Origin: an uncultured Gammaproteobacteria bacterium
Lineage (GTDB): Bacteria > Pseudomonadota > Gammaproteobacteria > Pseudomonadales > Pseudohongiellaceae
Direction of reading: 5' to 3'
Assembly (NCBI GenBank): GCA_913054495.1
Contig: CAJXIY010000013.1
Location: forward strand, 1 to 42,924
Length of the DNA stretch: 42,924 nt
Shown in pieces: positions 1 to 7,678 of the stretch (position 1 is its first letter; the number at the start of each line of letters is the position of its first letter). A program made the translations under genes and the position numbers. The notes under the pieces were generated by a model. It did not search any database. It was given only the letters and a program-made list of their open reading frames with translations, and was not told where the DNA came from.

Positions 1-450
1 CGGATCGGAAAAACTCTTGAAGGTGTTTTCAGTCAACACATTACCGATGTCGCCACTAAGTTTCGCCCGGGTAAATTCATGACCGATAATTTCGATGCCG
101 GCAGGAAATGCCTGGTTACCGTGGGCATGATCGAAATGGTAGTGGCTGTTAACCAGATAGCGAACCGGTTTATCGGTGATCACCTGTAGCGAGTCAAGTA
201 GTGCCCTGGCGGCGGCGGGGGTGACGTGGGAGTCAACTACCAGGGTGTCAAATTCGCCCACCAGCACCATGGCGTTACTCATGGTGTAAATAGATCCGGT
301 GCCGGTGGCAAACCAGACGCCGTCGGCAACCTCGATGAATCGATGGGTATCGGATTCGACCACCCTATCCTGCGCCAGAGATTGCACTGGTATCAGCAAC
401 ACGCAAAGCAGGCTGGAAAAAATAGAAAAACGGGCTATTCTGGTTTTCAT
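1..450 (-). CDS. Exported metallo-beta-lactamase-fold hydrolase (3' end beyond window)
   Basis: Open from an ATG at 450 to the window edge, giving about 150 N-terminal residues with no stop. An AGGAGA ribosome site lies about 10 bases upstream of the ATG. The protein starts with a clear signal peptide (MKTRIARF, then a hydrophobic stretch ending in QSLAQ), so it should act in the periplasm or outside the cell. The zinc-ligand motif HxHxDH is present as SHYHFDHAHGN near residue 120, preceded by the usual LVVDSH strand. These define the metallo-beta-lactamase fold. The family includes class B beta-lactamases, lactonases, sulfatases and other hydrolases, and the missing C-terminal half prevents a choice. 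It is transcribed away from the sigma-54-driven gene at 906. Confidence 0.85.
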   Translation of the reverse strand, partial: MKTRIARFSIFSSLLCVLLIPVQSLAQDRVVESDTHRFIEVADGVWFATGTGSIYTMSNAMVLVGEFDTLVVDSHVTPAAARALLDSLQVITDKPVRYLVNSHYHFDHAHGNQAFPAGIEIIGHEFTRAKLSGDIGNVLTENTFKSFSDP

Positions 451-905
451 CTGAACTGGCTCTCCTGATCTTGTTTGACGAATTACCCGCTGGTAACTCG
501 ATATTGTTATTAAACTTGTTATTGCGCGATGGCGCTAGTCTGACGTTCTGTGAAATCGCCGCGATCGGGCACCGCATAGAAACCGAAATCTTCAGTAACC
601 TTATCTTGGCATCGATCGTCTAAATCAACATGGAGACGAATTGCTATGGGACCACAGGGAAAAGGCACACTAACCTAGCGCTAAAAGTCTGTAAAGGACG
701 TCGTGCTTAGAGATCAAAAATTAGTTAAAACCACCAATTATTAACCCGATCGCGCGGAGAGAATAACCTTATATCATTGATTTTATTAATTTAAGTAGGT
801 TGGCAAGATAATTGCTTAAGAAGTAACAAGACAAACCAGCGAGGCAAATTAGCCTGAATTTTTCCCAGAACAAGACAGGCAGCAGAGACAACAGAGGATA
901 AAATA
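451..905. other. Divergent intergenic region, AT-rich on its right side
   Basis: This 455-base gap separates the metallo-hydrolase (-) from the repeat protein (+). The right part (about 700-830) is AT-rich and holds the sigma-54 promoter described separately. I found no convincing sigma-70 promoter for the minus-strand gene. No small ORF here has both a good ribosome site and a protein-like composition. The 600-780 stretch is where an enhancer-binding activator would be expected to bind, but I could not identify its site. Confidence 0.6.
800..816 (+). promoter_or_regulatory. Sigma-54 (RpoN) -24/-12 promoter
   Basis: The sequence TTGGCAAG-N4-TTGCT matches the RpoN consensus YTGGCACG-N4-TTGCW with one clear deviation (A for C in the -24 box). 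The diagnostic GG (802-803) and GC (814-815) are separated by exactly ten bases, as required. Transcription should begin near 827, giving a leader of about 80 bases before the ATG at 906. Such promoters need an AAA+ enhancer-binding activator. None is encoded in the window. Confidence 0.75.
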
Positions 906-1580
906 ATGCGAGCGATTAACCCCAAGATTCGATTAAGCACTGCGACACTGATAGCCATGGTGCTGGGCAGCTATCTTTACTCGGCTTCTGCGGATGCGGC
1001 CGAGATGCGGGATATCTCCAGGGTAAACCGCGGTATCCACGTGTCTGCCGAGGAGCGGGTGGGAGATATTTCGTCGGTAAATGGCGGCATAGATCTGGCC
1101 GGGGGTGCCACTGCCCGGGAACTGAGTACCGTCAACGGCGGTATCGATCTGGATGACAATATCACCATCGAGTACGCCGAAACTGTCAATGGTGGCATCC
1201 GGGTCGGTGAGAATGTCACCGTGAGTGGATCTCTGGAGACTGTAAACGGCGGTATTCGCACGGGTGCGGGCACGGTTGTCGAAAATCGAGTGCGAACCGT
1301 AAACGGCAAGATTCAACTGAGAAACACCACGGTTGGGGAAAACGTCGTGACATCGAACGGTGATATTAGCTTCCGTAATGGCAGCATCGTTAACGGAGAT
1401 TTACTGGTGGCGAATGGTCGCAGCAACTGGTGTAGCCGCCTGTGGAGATCCCATCGTCGACACATGAATATTACCATCGACGCAAGCTCTGCGGTGCGAG
1501 GCGACATTCACCTGTACCGCGAAGTCGACCTGTATATTGACGACGCCGCAGAAGTCGGTGAGATCATCCGTCACTACTAG
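906..1580 (+). CDS. Exported beta-solenoid repeat protein (VNGGI repeats, DUF4097/Toastrack- or bactofilin-like)
   Basis: The 224-residue protein has a signal peptide (residues 1 to about 32, ending SADAAE). The motif VN(G/R)GI then recurs at residues 40, 58, 76, 94 and 112, with variants at 132 (VNGKI), 150 (SNGDI) and 162 (VNGDL). The 18-residue spacing implies one turn of a beta-solenoid per repeat. The C-terminal part (about 187-224, VRGDIHLYREVDLYIDDAAEVGEI) resembles the end of polymer-forming or DUF4097-type proteins. An AGAGGA ribosome site precedes the ATG. The gene is monocistronic behind a sigma-54 promoter. DUF4097-type proteins are known neighbours of phage-shock (Psp) systems and PspF is a sigma-54 activator, so an envelope-stress role is plausible but inferred. 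Confidence 0.8.
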   Translation: MRAINPKIRLSTATLIAMVLGSYLYSASADAAEMRDISRVNRGIHVSAEERVGDISSVNGGIDLAGGATARELSTVNGGIDLDDNITIEYAETVNGGIRVGENVTVSGSLETVNGGIRTGAGTVVENRVRTVNGKIQLRNTTVGENVVTSNGDISFRNGSIVNGDLLVANGRSNWCSRLWRSHRRHMNITIDASSAVRGDIHLYREVDLYIDDAAEVGEIIRHY

Positions 1581-1586
1581 GCGCTT

Positions 1587-1628
1587 GTAAACCGGCGACG
1601 CAATCAGGCAATCTCTTGTCGGTTTTAC
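1587..1628 (+). terminator. Weak hairpin between convergent genes
   Basis: GTAAACCGGCGA (1587-1598) pairs imperfectly with TTGTCGGTTTTAC (1616-1628), with one bulge and two G-U pairs, and a 17-base loop. It lies just past the stop of the repeat protein and before the convergent acyl-CoA synthetase. There is no clean U tract, only TTATTA, so terminator function is uncertain. Confidence 0.3.
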
Positions 1629-1680
1629 TTATTACATTCTCTTCATTACAAATGCGTGGTGATTTCTGAACGCATGGCAT

Positions 1681-3330
1681 CTATCCGGTCTTAGCGACGA
1701 GATCAACTTTTTCAGCTTTTTCCCGTAACAGAAATTTCTGCACTTTCCCGGTCGAGGTCTTCTCGATGGGACCGAAACAGACTTTCTTCGGAATCTTGAA
1801 TCCTGCCAATTCTTCCCGGCAATAGCTAATCACCTCGGCAGCCGTCATTTCCTGACCTGCTTTAAGACAGACGAAGGCACAGGGGACTTCACCCCATTTT
1901 TCGTCGGGACTGGCAACCACCGCGGCTTCGAGAATCTTGGGATGTTTAAATAACACCGACTCCAGCTCCAGCGAGGAAATATTTTCACCGCCGGAGATGA
2001 TGATGTCTTTCGATCGATCCTTGATCTGGGTATAGCCGTCTTCATGCCACACCGCCAAGTCGCCGGAATGGAACCAGCCGCCGGCGAAGGACTCCTGTGT
2101 CGTCTTCGGGTTCTTCAGATAGCCCTTCATCACCAGATTACCGCGCATAAATATTTCCCCCATGGTTTTCCCGTCCTGGGGAACCGGCTCCAGTGTTTCC
2201 GGGTCCGCTACCATCAACTCGTCCTGCAAGGGAGCACGAACACCCTGCCTGGCCACCATTTCGGCACGATCATCGACACTGAGTTCGGCCCACTCGTCCT
2301 TCGGTGCGCACACCACACAGGGGCCATAGGTCTCGGTGAGACCGTAGACATGCGTCACATTGAAGCCCATGTTTTCCATGCCGGCGAGCACCGCAGCCGG
2401 CGGCGCCGCGCCTGCGGTCATCACATTAACCTGCTGCTCGATGCCCTGCTTCATATGATCTTCGGCATTAAGTAATGTATTAAGCACCACTGGCGCGCCA
2501 CAGAAGTGAGAAACATTGTGCTTCTTGATGGCATCGAAGATAGCCTGATCCCGAACGTGGCGCAGGCACACACTGGTCCCGGTCACGGCGGCGAGGCTCC
2601 ATGGGAAACACCAGCCATTGCAATGGAACATGGGCAGGGTCCACAGATAAACAGGATGCGCCGTCATGTTCCAGCATAACACATTTGATATGGCGTTTAG
2701 ATAGGCCCCACGATGGTGAAAAACCACGCCTTTCGGGTCGCCGGTGGTGCCTGAAGTGTAGTTGAGAGAAATCGCCTGCCACTCATCTTCGATCTGGAAA
2801 CAGCGATAGTCATCGTCGCCACTAGCGATGAATTCGTCGTAATTTTTTTCGCCCAACAGCTCGCCGCCTTCAAAATAGGGATCGTCGATGTCGATAACCA
2901 ACGGCTTGTTGTCTACTAATTCCAATACTTTTTTTACTGTGTCGCTATACTCTCTATCCGTGAACAAAACCCTGGTCTCGGCGTGCTCCAGAATAAAGGC
3001 AATCGCCTTGGCGTCAAGCCTGACATTCAGCGCATTGAGCACGGCGCCCGTCATCGGCACGCCGAAATGTGCCTCGAAGGTCTCCGGCGTATTGGCTCCC
3101 ATGAACGACACCGTATCGCCCTTGCCGATGCCTATTTTTTGCAAGGCTGACGCCAGCAAACAACAACGCTTATATGTTTGAGCCCAGGTAATTTCCGAAT
3201 CGCCATGAATGATGGCGATACGGTCGGGACAGACCCGGGCACTTCTCTCGATAAAACTCAGGGGCGTTAAATGGGCGAAGTTAGCTGGATTTTGATCCAG
3301 GGATTGCTCGTAAATATTATCAGTACTCAT
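1681..3330 (-). CDS. Acyl-CoA synthetase (AMP-forming, AMP-binding/ANL superfamily)
   Basis: The protein has 549 residues, the usual size for the family. It activates a carboxylic acid with ATP to an acyl-adenylate and then to acyl-CoA in the cytoplasm. Visible motifs are the P-loop-like YTSGTTGDPKGV, the adenine-binding YGLTE, GWFHSGDLAVWHEDGY, the hinge region KDRSKDIIISGGENIS, and the C-terminal catalytic Lys in STGKVQKF. Overall it resembles the DmdB/plant-AAE type of medium- or short-chain acyl-CoA ligase more than FadD, but the substrate cannot be read from sequence. It is the last gene of a minus-strand run with the SDR at 5296 and the two-domain protein at 3428, pointing to a shared acyl-CoA pathway. 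Confidence 0.92.
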   Translation of the reverse strand: MSTDNIYEQSLDQNPANFAHLTPLSFIERSARVCPDRIAIIHGDSEITWAQTYKRCCLLASALQKIGIGKGDTVSFMGANTPETFEAHFGVPMTGAVLNALNVRLDAKAIAFILEHAETRVLFTDREYSDTVKKVLELVDNKPLVIDIDDPYFEGGELLGEKNYDEFIASGDDDYRCFQIEDEWQAISLNYTSGTTGDPKGVVFHHRGAYLNAISNVLCWNMTAHPVYLWTLPMFHCNGWCFPWSLAAVTGTSVCLRHVRDQAIFDAIKKHNVSHFCGAPVVLNTLLNAEDHMKQGIEQQVNVMTAGAAPPAAVLAGMENMGFNVTHVYGLTETYGPCVVCAPKDEWAELSVDDRAEMVARQGVRAPLQDELMVADPETLEPVPQDGKTMGEIFMRGNLVMKGYLKNPKTTQESFAGGWFHSGDLAVWHEDGYTQIKDRSKDIIISGGENISSLELESVLFKHPKILEAAVVASPDEKWGEVPCAFVCLKAGQEMTAAEVISYCREELAGFKIPKKVCFGPIEKTSTGKVQKFLLREKAEKVDLVAKTG

Positions 3331-3427
3331 ATCTCACTCTAATGCTCGGTGTCTGTGCTCGACACAGTTTAGCCGAATTATCCCGGCTCACCACCGACAT
3401 AACAGATCTCAACTGCAGGCAGAGGGC

Positions 3428-5191
3428 TTACATGGAATCCATGTCTCCGGCAGTAAGCCACCAACGACCATATAGGGAAGCTGCGCTGGGGCCGGGATTC
3501 CAACTGTTACAGGGTATCTCAATACCCAATTCATTCACAATCGCGCCATCCAGCATGATCCTGGACAGGCAGCCCCTGGTAATCCACATCTTCAGGTCCT
3601 GGGTCTGGGCAGACTCCCCGAGCGCCTGATTTAACGCGGAAATTGCCGGTGACACGGCGTCCAGTGGACAGATCAGATCCATTATCAGAGTGTAGCCATC
3701 CCTGTCCTTGAGGATTGCAATGGCCAGGGGCAGATGGGAAATCGAGTCCAGAATAGACACGCAGCGATACTGTTTATCCCTGGCAGATGGATGTTCGAAG
3801 TATCGATAGTGAATGTAAGCCCAGTCCCGGACGCCGATGATGTTGTCCTCGCAGTCAGCGCGCATCGCCTGCCAGAGACTATCTAGTTGCAAGCGCTGCG
3901 CACAGTCTGTCAGATCGAGAGCAGCCAGGGAATAGGCAGAATTCTGCGTCGGCCCGTCACTGCGGGGATACAGCACTTCGACGAAATCGTCGGTTTTTTC
4001 ATACAGCCCTAAGCGAATGGCGATGTTCATCGCCTTCTGGTTTGGAAATCCAAATCCAAGCAGATGCCTGACGGTGTTGCCTATCTCTCGCTCCAGAAAA
4101 GTCGCCGCCACTTTAAAAAACAGGCTGCTCTTGCCGTACTGCCCGCGGATTTCTGGCAACACCATCACATCGCATACCTGGATAGCCATAGCGGCAGCAC
4201 CGAAGTAGTAAATATGCCGTGGCGCCCCGCCGTAGTGTGCAACGATAGCACCATCTCTGGTGGGCTTGGCCACCACACATTTTCCATCGACTTGCATGTA
4301 CTTCCAGCGCCAGATGTCGGCATCGAAATCGACCCCAAAGCTTTTCTGAAACAGATCCGCGATTTCCAGCGGGTCGAATGAGTCTATGTCCGCGTATTCA
4401 GCCTCCGCATATTCGCCTTCAGGCCTAGTCATCATGGAGAACTGAAAGAGACGGAAGCAGCGCCTGCGACTCTCAAATTCAGCCACGGCGTTCAACAGTT
4501 CCTGGGCACAGGAATCGAAATCCGTATCACCACCCTGGGCTGGCCCATCGAGATTGCGAGGGCGTGCATTCAACAGCGCACCGAGTTGGCGCGCAGACGC
4601 TATTGCGCTGGCAGTAAGATCTAGTTCCTCAATCAGTTCCAGGCCTAAACGTCGAGACAGCTGCCGCAGGGAACTCAGATTTGCCAGTGCGGATAGTTCT
4701 ATCGCCGAATCGTCGTCCAGAAACTCGCCGAAGAGTAACAGCTTCCCATTCGGATTCAGCAATTGACGCGACTTGCTGAGCACGGCCAGTTGCTCGAGAT
4801 ACACAATCGAACCCTCGATGACGATGACATCAAAGTTTGATTCGGCTTTTAAATCCAGGATACTGGCAGTCGATATCTGTGCGGCTGCAGAGATTTCCTC
4901 GGCAACTTTGTCCAGGCTGTGTCCGACGAGAAGCACAGTCGAGTCGGTGTTGACGAGGCGCTGCACCCGTTCAACCAGCAGTGATGAAAACCGCTGCCCT
5001 GCGAGCTCCATCGCCTCCACCGGCTCTCCGCTGCGGCTGGCGGCAGTTTCACGGGCGAGGTGCTGGTCGACGTCATGCCCATGCAGACCCTTCCGGTATA
5101 AACCCAGACGCAGAAACTCCACCGGGCTGAGCTTTAGCTCCAGCGCCCTGTCGACCAAGCTGTGTATTGGCGAAAAGGATTCAGCGTTCAT
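3428..5191 (-). CDS. Two-domain protein: methyltransferase-like N-terminus and GNAT-like acetyltransferase C-terminus
   Basis: The protein has 587 residues. Residues about 85-205 read like a Rossmann methyltransferase core (TVLLVGHS..., FDVIVIEGSIVYL, LLNPNGKLLLFGEF), but the SAM-binding glycine motif is degenerate, so this half may be inactive or structural. Residues about 270-400 look like a GNAT domain: IADLFQKSFG, WRWKY, then a beta strand CDVMVLPEIRGQYGKSSLF in the position of the acetyl-CoA loop, then GFPNQKAMNIAIRLG. The end (GRWWLTAGDMDSM) resembles the last strand of long GNAT-like proteins found near surface-polysaccharide genes. The gene lies between an SDR and an acyl-CoA synthetase on the same strand, with gaps of about 100 bases. 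The start at 5191 has only a weak ribosome site. Function unknown. Confidence 0.7.
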   Translation of the reverse strand: MNAESFSPIHSLVDRALELKLSPVEFLRLGLYRKGLHGHDVDQHLARETAASRSGEPVEAMELAGQRFSSLLVERVQRLVNTDSTVLLVGHSLDKVAEEISAAAQISTASILDLKAESNFDVIVIEGSIVYLEQLAVLSKSRQLLNPNGKLLLFGEFLDDDSAIELSALANLSSLRQLSRRLGLELIEELDLTASAIASARQLGALLNARPRNLDGPAQGGDTDFDSCAQELLNAVAEFESRRRCFRLFQFSMMTRPEGEYAEAEYADIDSFDPLEIADLFQKSFGVDFDADIWRWKYMQVDGKCVVAKPTRDGAIVAHYGGAPRHIYYFGAAAMAIQVCDVMVLPEIRGQYGKSSLFFKVAATFLEREIGNTVRHLLGFGFPNQKAMNIAIRLGLYEKTDDFVEVLYPRSDGPTQNSAYSLAALDLTDCAQRLQLDSLWQAMRADCEDNIIGVRDWAYIHYRYFEHPSARDKQYRCVSILDSISHLPLAIAILKDRDGYTLIMDLICPLDAVSPAISALNQALGESAQTQDLKMWITRGCLSRIMLDGAIVNELGIEIPCNSWNPGPSAASLYGRWWLTAGDMDSM

Positions 5192-5199
5192 CGCGCGAC

Positions 5200-5216
5200 C
5201 CAGGCTTGCGGCCTGG
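5200..5216. repeat. Perfect 6-bp inverted repeat just upstream of the two-domain gene
   Basis: CCAGGC-TTGCG-GCCTGG forms a perfect stem-loop 8 bases upstream of the start at 5191. In the minus-strand transcript it would lie over the expected ribosome-binding region. It could limit translation or be a chance feature. Confidence 0.3.
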
Positions 5217-5295
5217 ATTCCGGGAATCTGCCGGGTAATGACTGCCTGGATGCCTGCTGCTTAACTGATTCAAGCCTATCGCGTCCTGGCTGCGC

Positions 5296-6087
5296 TCAAC
5301 GTCGCGTCAATGGCGTCATACTCAGGTGCCGACCACCGTCCACGATCAGGGTTTCCCCGGTAATCACTTGCGGCCCGGAGATGAAAACAAGGATGGCATC
5401 GGCGACTGTTGCTGGCGTCGCAGTTACCCCGAGAACGGCGGCCTCGCGATTGCTTTGCAGCAGAGCTTCATACTTTTCGTCACCGAAACCCTGCCGCAGC
5501 CATTCTCCTTCGATAAAGCCCGGGCAGACCGCGTTCACTCGGATTTTCGGTCCCAGCGCACGCGCCAGCGCCAGCGTCATGGTGACCATGGCACCCTTGG
5601 AAGCGGCATAAGCGATGGAGCTTCCGATGCCGGTAATCCCGGCGGTCGAGGCCACGTTAACCACGGCCCCACCGTCTTCGGCCGCCTTCATGTGCGCGCT
5701 GACGGCACGGGTCATTTGATAGCAGCCAATCACATTGACGCCGTAGATGCGCTGAAAATCCTCGGCGCTGAGCCCATCGAGATTGCTGTGTTCGACAAAT
5801 TTCGTGGTGCCGGCATTGTTGACCAGGATGTCGACGCGCCCCCATTTTTCCATCGCCGCCGCCACCATCGCCCTACATTCCTTATCCGCGGCGACATTGG
5901 CGCCAAAAATCAGGGCTTGCGCCCCCATCTCTTCACAGTCCGCTGCTACCTGGCGGGCACCCTCGGCGTTTGAGTTGTAGTTGATGACTACGTTGCATCC
6001 CAGAGATGACAATAACCTGGCGGTGGCGGCACCGACGCCACTGCTGGAACCGGTGATAATTGCTACCCTGTTCGTTAAATCCTTCAC
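5296..6087 (-). CDS. Short-chain dehydrogenase/reductase (FabG-like)
   Basis: This 263-residue classical SDR has the cofactor motif TGSSSGVG near residue 12, NNAG near residue 91, the catalytic Ser in NVASTAGITG, YAASK with the catalytic Tyr and Lys, and the C-terminal TGETLIVDGGRH. It probably reduces a ketone or oxidises an alcohol with NAD(P)(H), as do 3-oxoacyl-ACP and 3-hydroxyacyl-CoA enzymes. The start is a GTG at 6087 with GAGGA about 10 bases upstream. It heads the minus-strand run of three genes ending in an acyl-CoA synthetase, which favours a fatty-acyl substrate. The exact substrate is not determinable. Confidence 0.9.
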   Translation of the reverse strand: MKDLTNRVAIITGSSSGVGAATARLLSSLGCNVVINYNSNAEGARQVAADCEEMGAQALIFGANVAADKECRAMVAAAMEKWGRVDILVNNAGTTKFVEHSNLDGLSAEDFQRIYGVNVIGCYQMTRAVSAHMKAAEDGGAVVNVASTAGITGIGSSIAYAASKGAMVTMTLALARALGPKIRVNAVCPGFIEGEWLRQGFGDEKYEALLQSNREAAVLGVTATPATVADAILVFISGPQVITGETLIVDGGRHLSMTPLTRR

Positions 6088-6274
6088 GCTGTTCTAATCC
6101 TCATAACTATTATCGAATGCCGCTGAAGCTGGGCTAAGCGAGCTACCCTAGCATAAATCCATGCGGAATCCTGTACTGGCATCAGGCCGGGACGGCGCAT
6201 CGGAGCGGCGTCGAAATTTCACCACTATGAGGCAGTTTTCCCACATAAATGTATGACTTACTTGGGCACAATAG

Positions 6275-6289
6275 GTTACAATACGTAAC
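6275..6289. promoter_or_regulatory. Candidate operator GTTAC-N5-GTAAC
   Basis: GTTACAATACGTAAC is a perfect 5+5 inverted repeat with a 5-base spacer, just upstream of the best -35-like hexamer for the RND operon. TetR- and MarR-type regulators of RND pumps bind palindromes of this size. No regulator is seen nearby, so this is inference. Confidence 0.4.
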
Positions 6290-6293
6290 ACTT

Positions 6294-6323
6294 TTGGGGA
6301 CCGAATTCGGCTAGAATTATACA
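6294..6323 (+). promoter_or_regulatory. Weak sigma-70-like promoter with palindrome CCGAATTCGG in the spacer
   Basis: TTGGGG (6294-6299), an 18-base spacer and TATACA (6318-6323) form a poor sigma-70 match. The spacer contains a perfect 10-base palindrome, CCGAATTCGG (6301-6310), at a position where a bound repressor would block RNA polymerase. It lies about 190 bases upstream of the adaptor start. Confidence 0.3.
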
Positions 6324-6514
6324 AGTAACTAACAACTAACTATAAAACTCGAAGGTCTGGGTTTTTCTAGCAACAGCGATGAAACACTCAAGTATATTGA
6401 ATAATCCGAGCCCCCGGGTATTGGCGTGAGTATATGCGCGCCATCGGCAAGGGGAATTACTGCGTAAAGCGCGCCTGCTAGCGCATTCGGCAGCTTTAAA
6501 TTATGGAGACTGCG

Positions 6515-7642
6515 GTGAAAAATCAACAAGTAGTAGCGGCTGTAATTCTGGTGGCAGTCGCGGCGTGGATGTTTATGCCACACAGCGCCGAGACTCTCAA
6601 CCAAGAAGACAATGAACCGGTCAGGGTCGTTGTCGCAGTCGGGGAAGGTCAATCGGTCTCGGAAAACCCCGATGTATTGACGGTTCGAGCAGCCACGATT
6701 CGCCCTCAATCCTATATTAAACGGATTCGAGTGCGGGGCCGCACCCAAGCCTCTCGCCACGTACAGGTCCGTATGGAACAGGCAGGGCGCATTGTCAGCG
6801 ACCCCGTCGCCCGCGGCGCCAGGGTCGAGCAGGGAGATCTGCTCTGTGAAATAGCGGTCGATAATCGTGACTCTGATTTATTAGAAGCACGCAGTCGCCG
6901 AGAGCAGGCGACATTCGAATATGACGCCGCCATGGACTTGCAGGGCAGAGGACTACAATCAGACGTCGTGGTCGCGCAATTGAAGGCAGCGCTTGCATCT
7001 TCGAGCGCCGCGGTCAGCCGCGCAGAGCTGGCCCTCAAGAACGTCAAGGTGCTGGCGCCCTTCGACGGCATTGTGGAAACCCGGAACGTGGAAATCGGCG
7101 ATCTCCTGAATATCGGCGATGTCTGTGCTTCCGTGCTCGATGACGAGCCCATGTTATTGGTCGGACTGGTGCCGGAACAGGACGTCAGCAGTGTCAGTGT
7201 CGGTGCCGGAGTGTCGGCAAAATTGCTGGACGGCAGCATGATAGCCGGCACCGTCACCTACCTGGCGCGGGCAGCCGATGCGGTTTCCCGCAGTTACCGC
7301 ATCGAGGTGGAAGTCGATCCCAGGTACACAGACATCAGGGCCGGCACCACGGTTGAATTCATGGTGGACGCCAGCGAGATCAATGCACATCTAATTCCTT
7401 CCTCAGCCCTGACTCTGGATGACAGGGGTGTCATCGGCGTCAAACTGATCGGCGCCGGCAACATAATCATGTACCGCAACGTTGAAATTGTCGGTGACAG
7501 CAGCAACCAGTTGAACCCCGGCATCTGGGTTACTGGATTAAGTGGTGCGGTCAATCTGGTCACCCTGGGTCAGGAAATTGTGTTTCCAGGGCAAGTGGTT
7601 GAAGGCAACTTCGACTGGGCCGAGGGCCCTGCGCCAGAATAA
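6515..7642 (+). CDS. RND efflux periplasmic adaptor (membrane fusion protein)
   Basis: The N-terminal hydrophobic anchor (QQVVAAVILVAVAAWMF) is followed by a lipoyl/barrel-sandwich half (VQVRMEQAGRIVSDPVARGARVEQGDLLCEI), a short alpha-hairpin, the second lipoyl half (VLAPFDGIVETRNVEIGDLL) and a beta-barrel with a membrane-proximal domain. This is the standard order for an adaptor linking an inner-membrane RND pump to an outer-membrane channel. I prefer the GTG at 6515 (375 residues) over the in-frame ATG at 6503, because GGAG at 6505-6508 is spaced correctly for the GTG while the ATG has no ribosome site. The permease gene follows 36 bases downstream; no outer-membrane channel gene is present. 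Confidence 0.92.
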   Translation: MKNQQVVAAVILVAVAAWMFMPHSAETLNQEDNEPVRVVVAVGEGQSVSENPDVLTVRAATIRPQSYIKRIRVRGRTQASRHVQVRMEQAGRIVSDPVARGARVEQGDLLCEIAVDNRDSDLLEARSRREQATFEYDAAMDLQGRGLQSDVVVAQLKAALASSSAAVSRAELALKNVKVLAPFDGIVETRNVEIGDLLNIGDVCASVLDDEPMLLVGLVPEQDVSSVSVGAGVSAKLLDGSMIAGTVTYLARAADAVSRSYRIEVEVDPRYTDIRAGTTVEFMVDASEINAHLIPSSALTLDDRGVIGVKLIGAGNIIMYRNVEIVGDSSNQLNPGIWVTGLSGAVNLVTLGQEIVFPGQVVEGNFDWAEGPAPE

Positions 7643-7678
7643 CGGCAGTACCATCTACTATCGAGAGCAAGCTTAACC

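Larger units (their letters stand above)
6088..6514. other. Divergent intergenic region with palindromic sites
   Basis: This 427-base gap lies between the SDR (-) and the RND adaptor (+). It holds two perfect inverted repeats and a weak promoter, listed separately. The 6325-6500 part shows only a short direct repeat (AACTAAC) near 6328-6340 and no plausible small gene. No regulator gene is encoded next to the efflux operon. Confidence 0.5.

Noticed and set aside
5326-5973. 215-residue plus-strand ORF
   Set aside because: It is antisense to a well-supported SDR with all catalytic motifs; the reading has no signal, domain or ribosome-site support.
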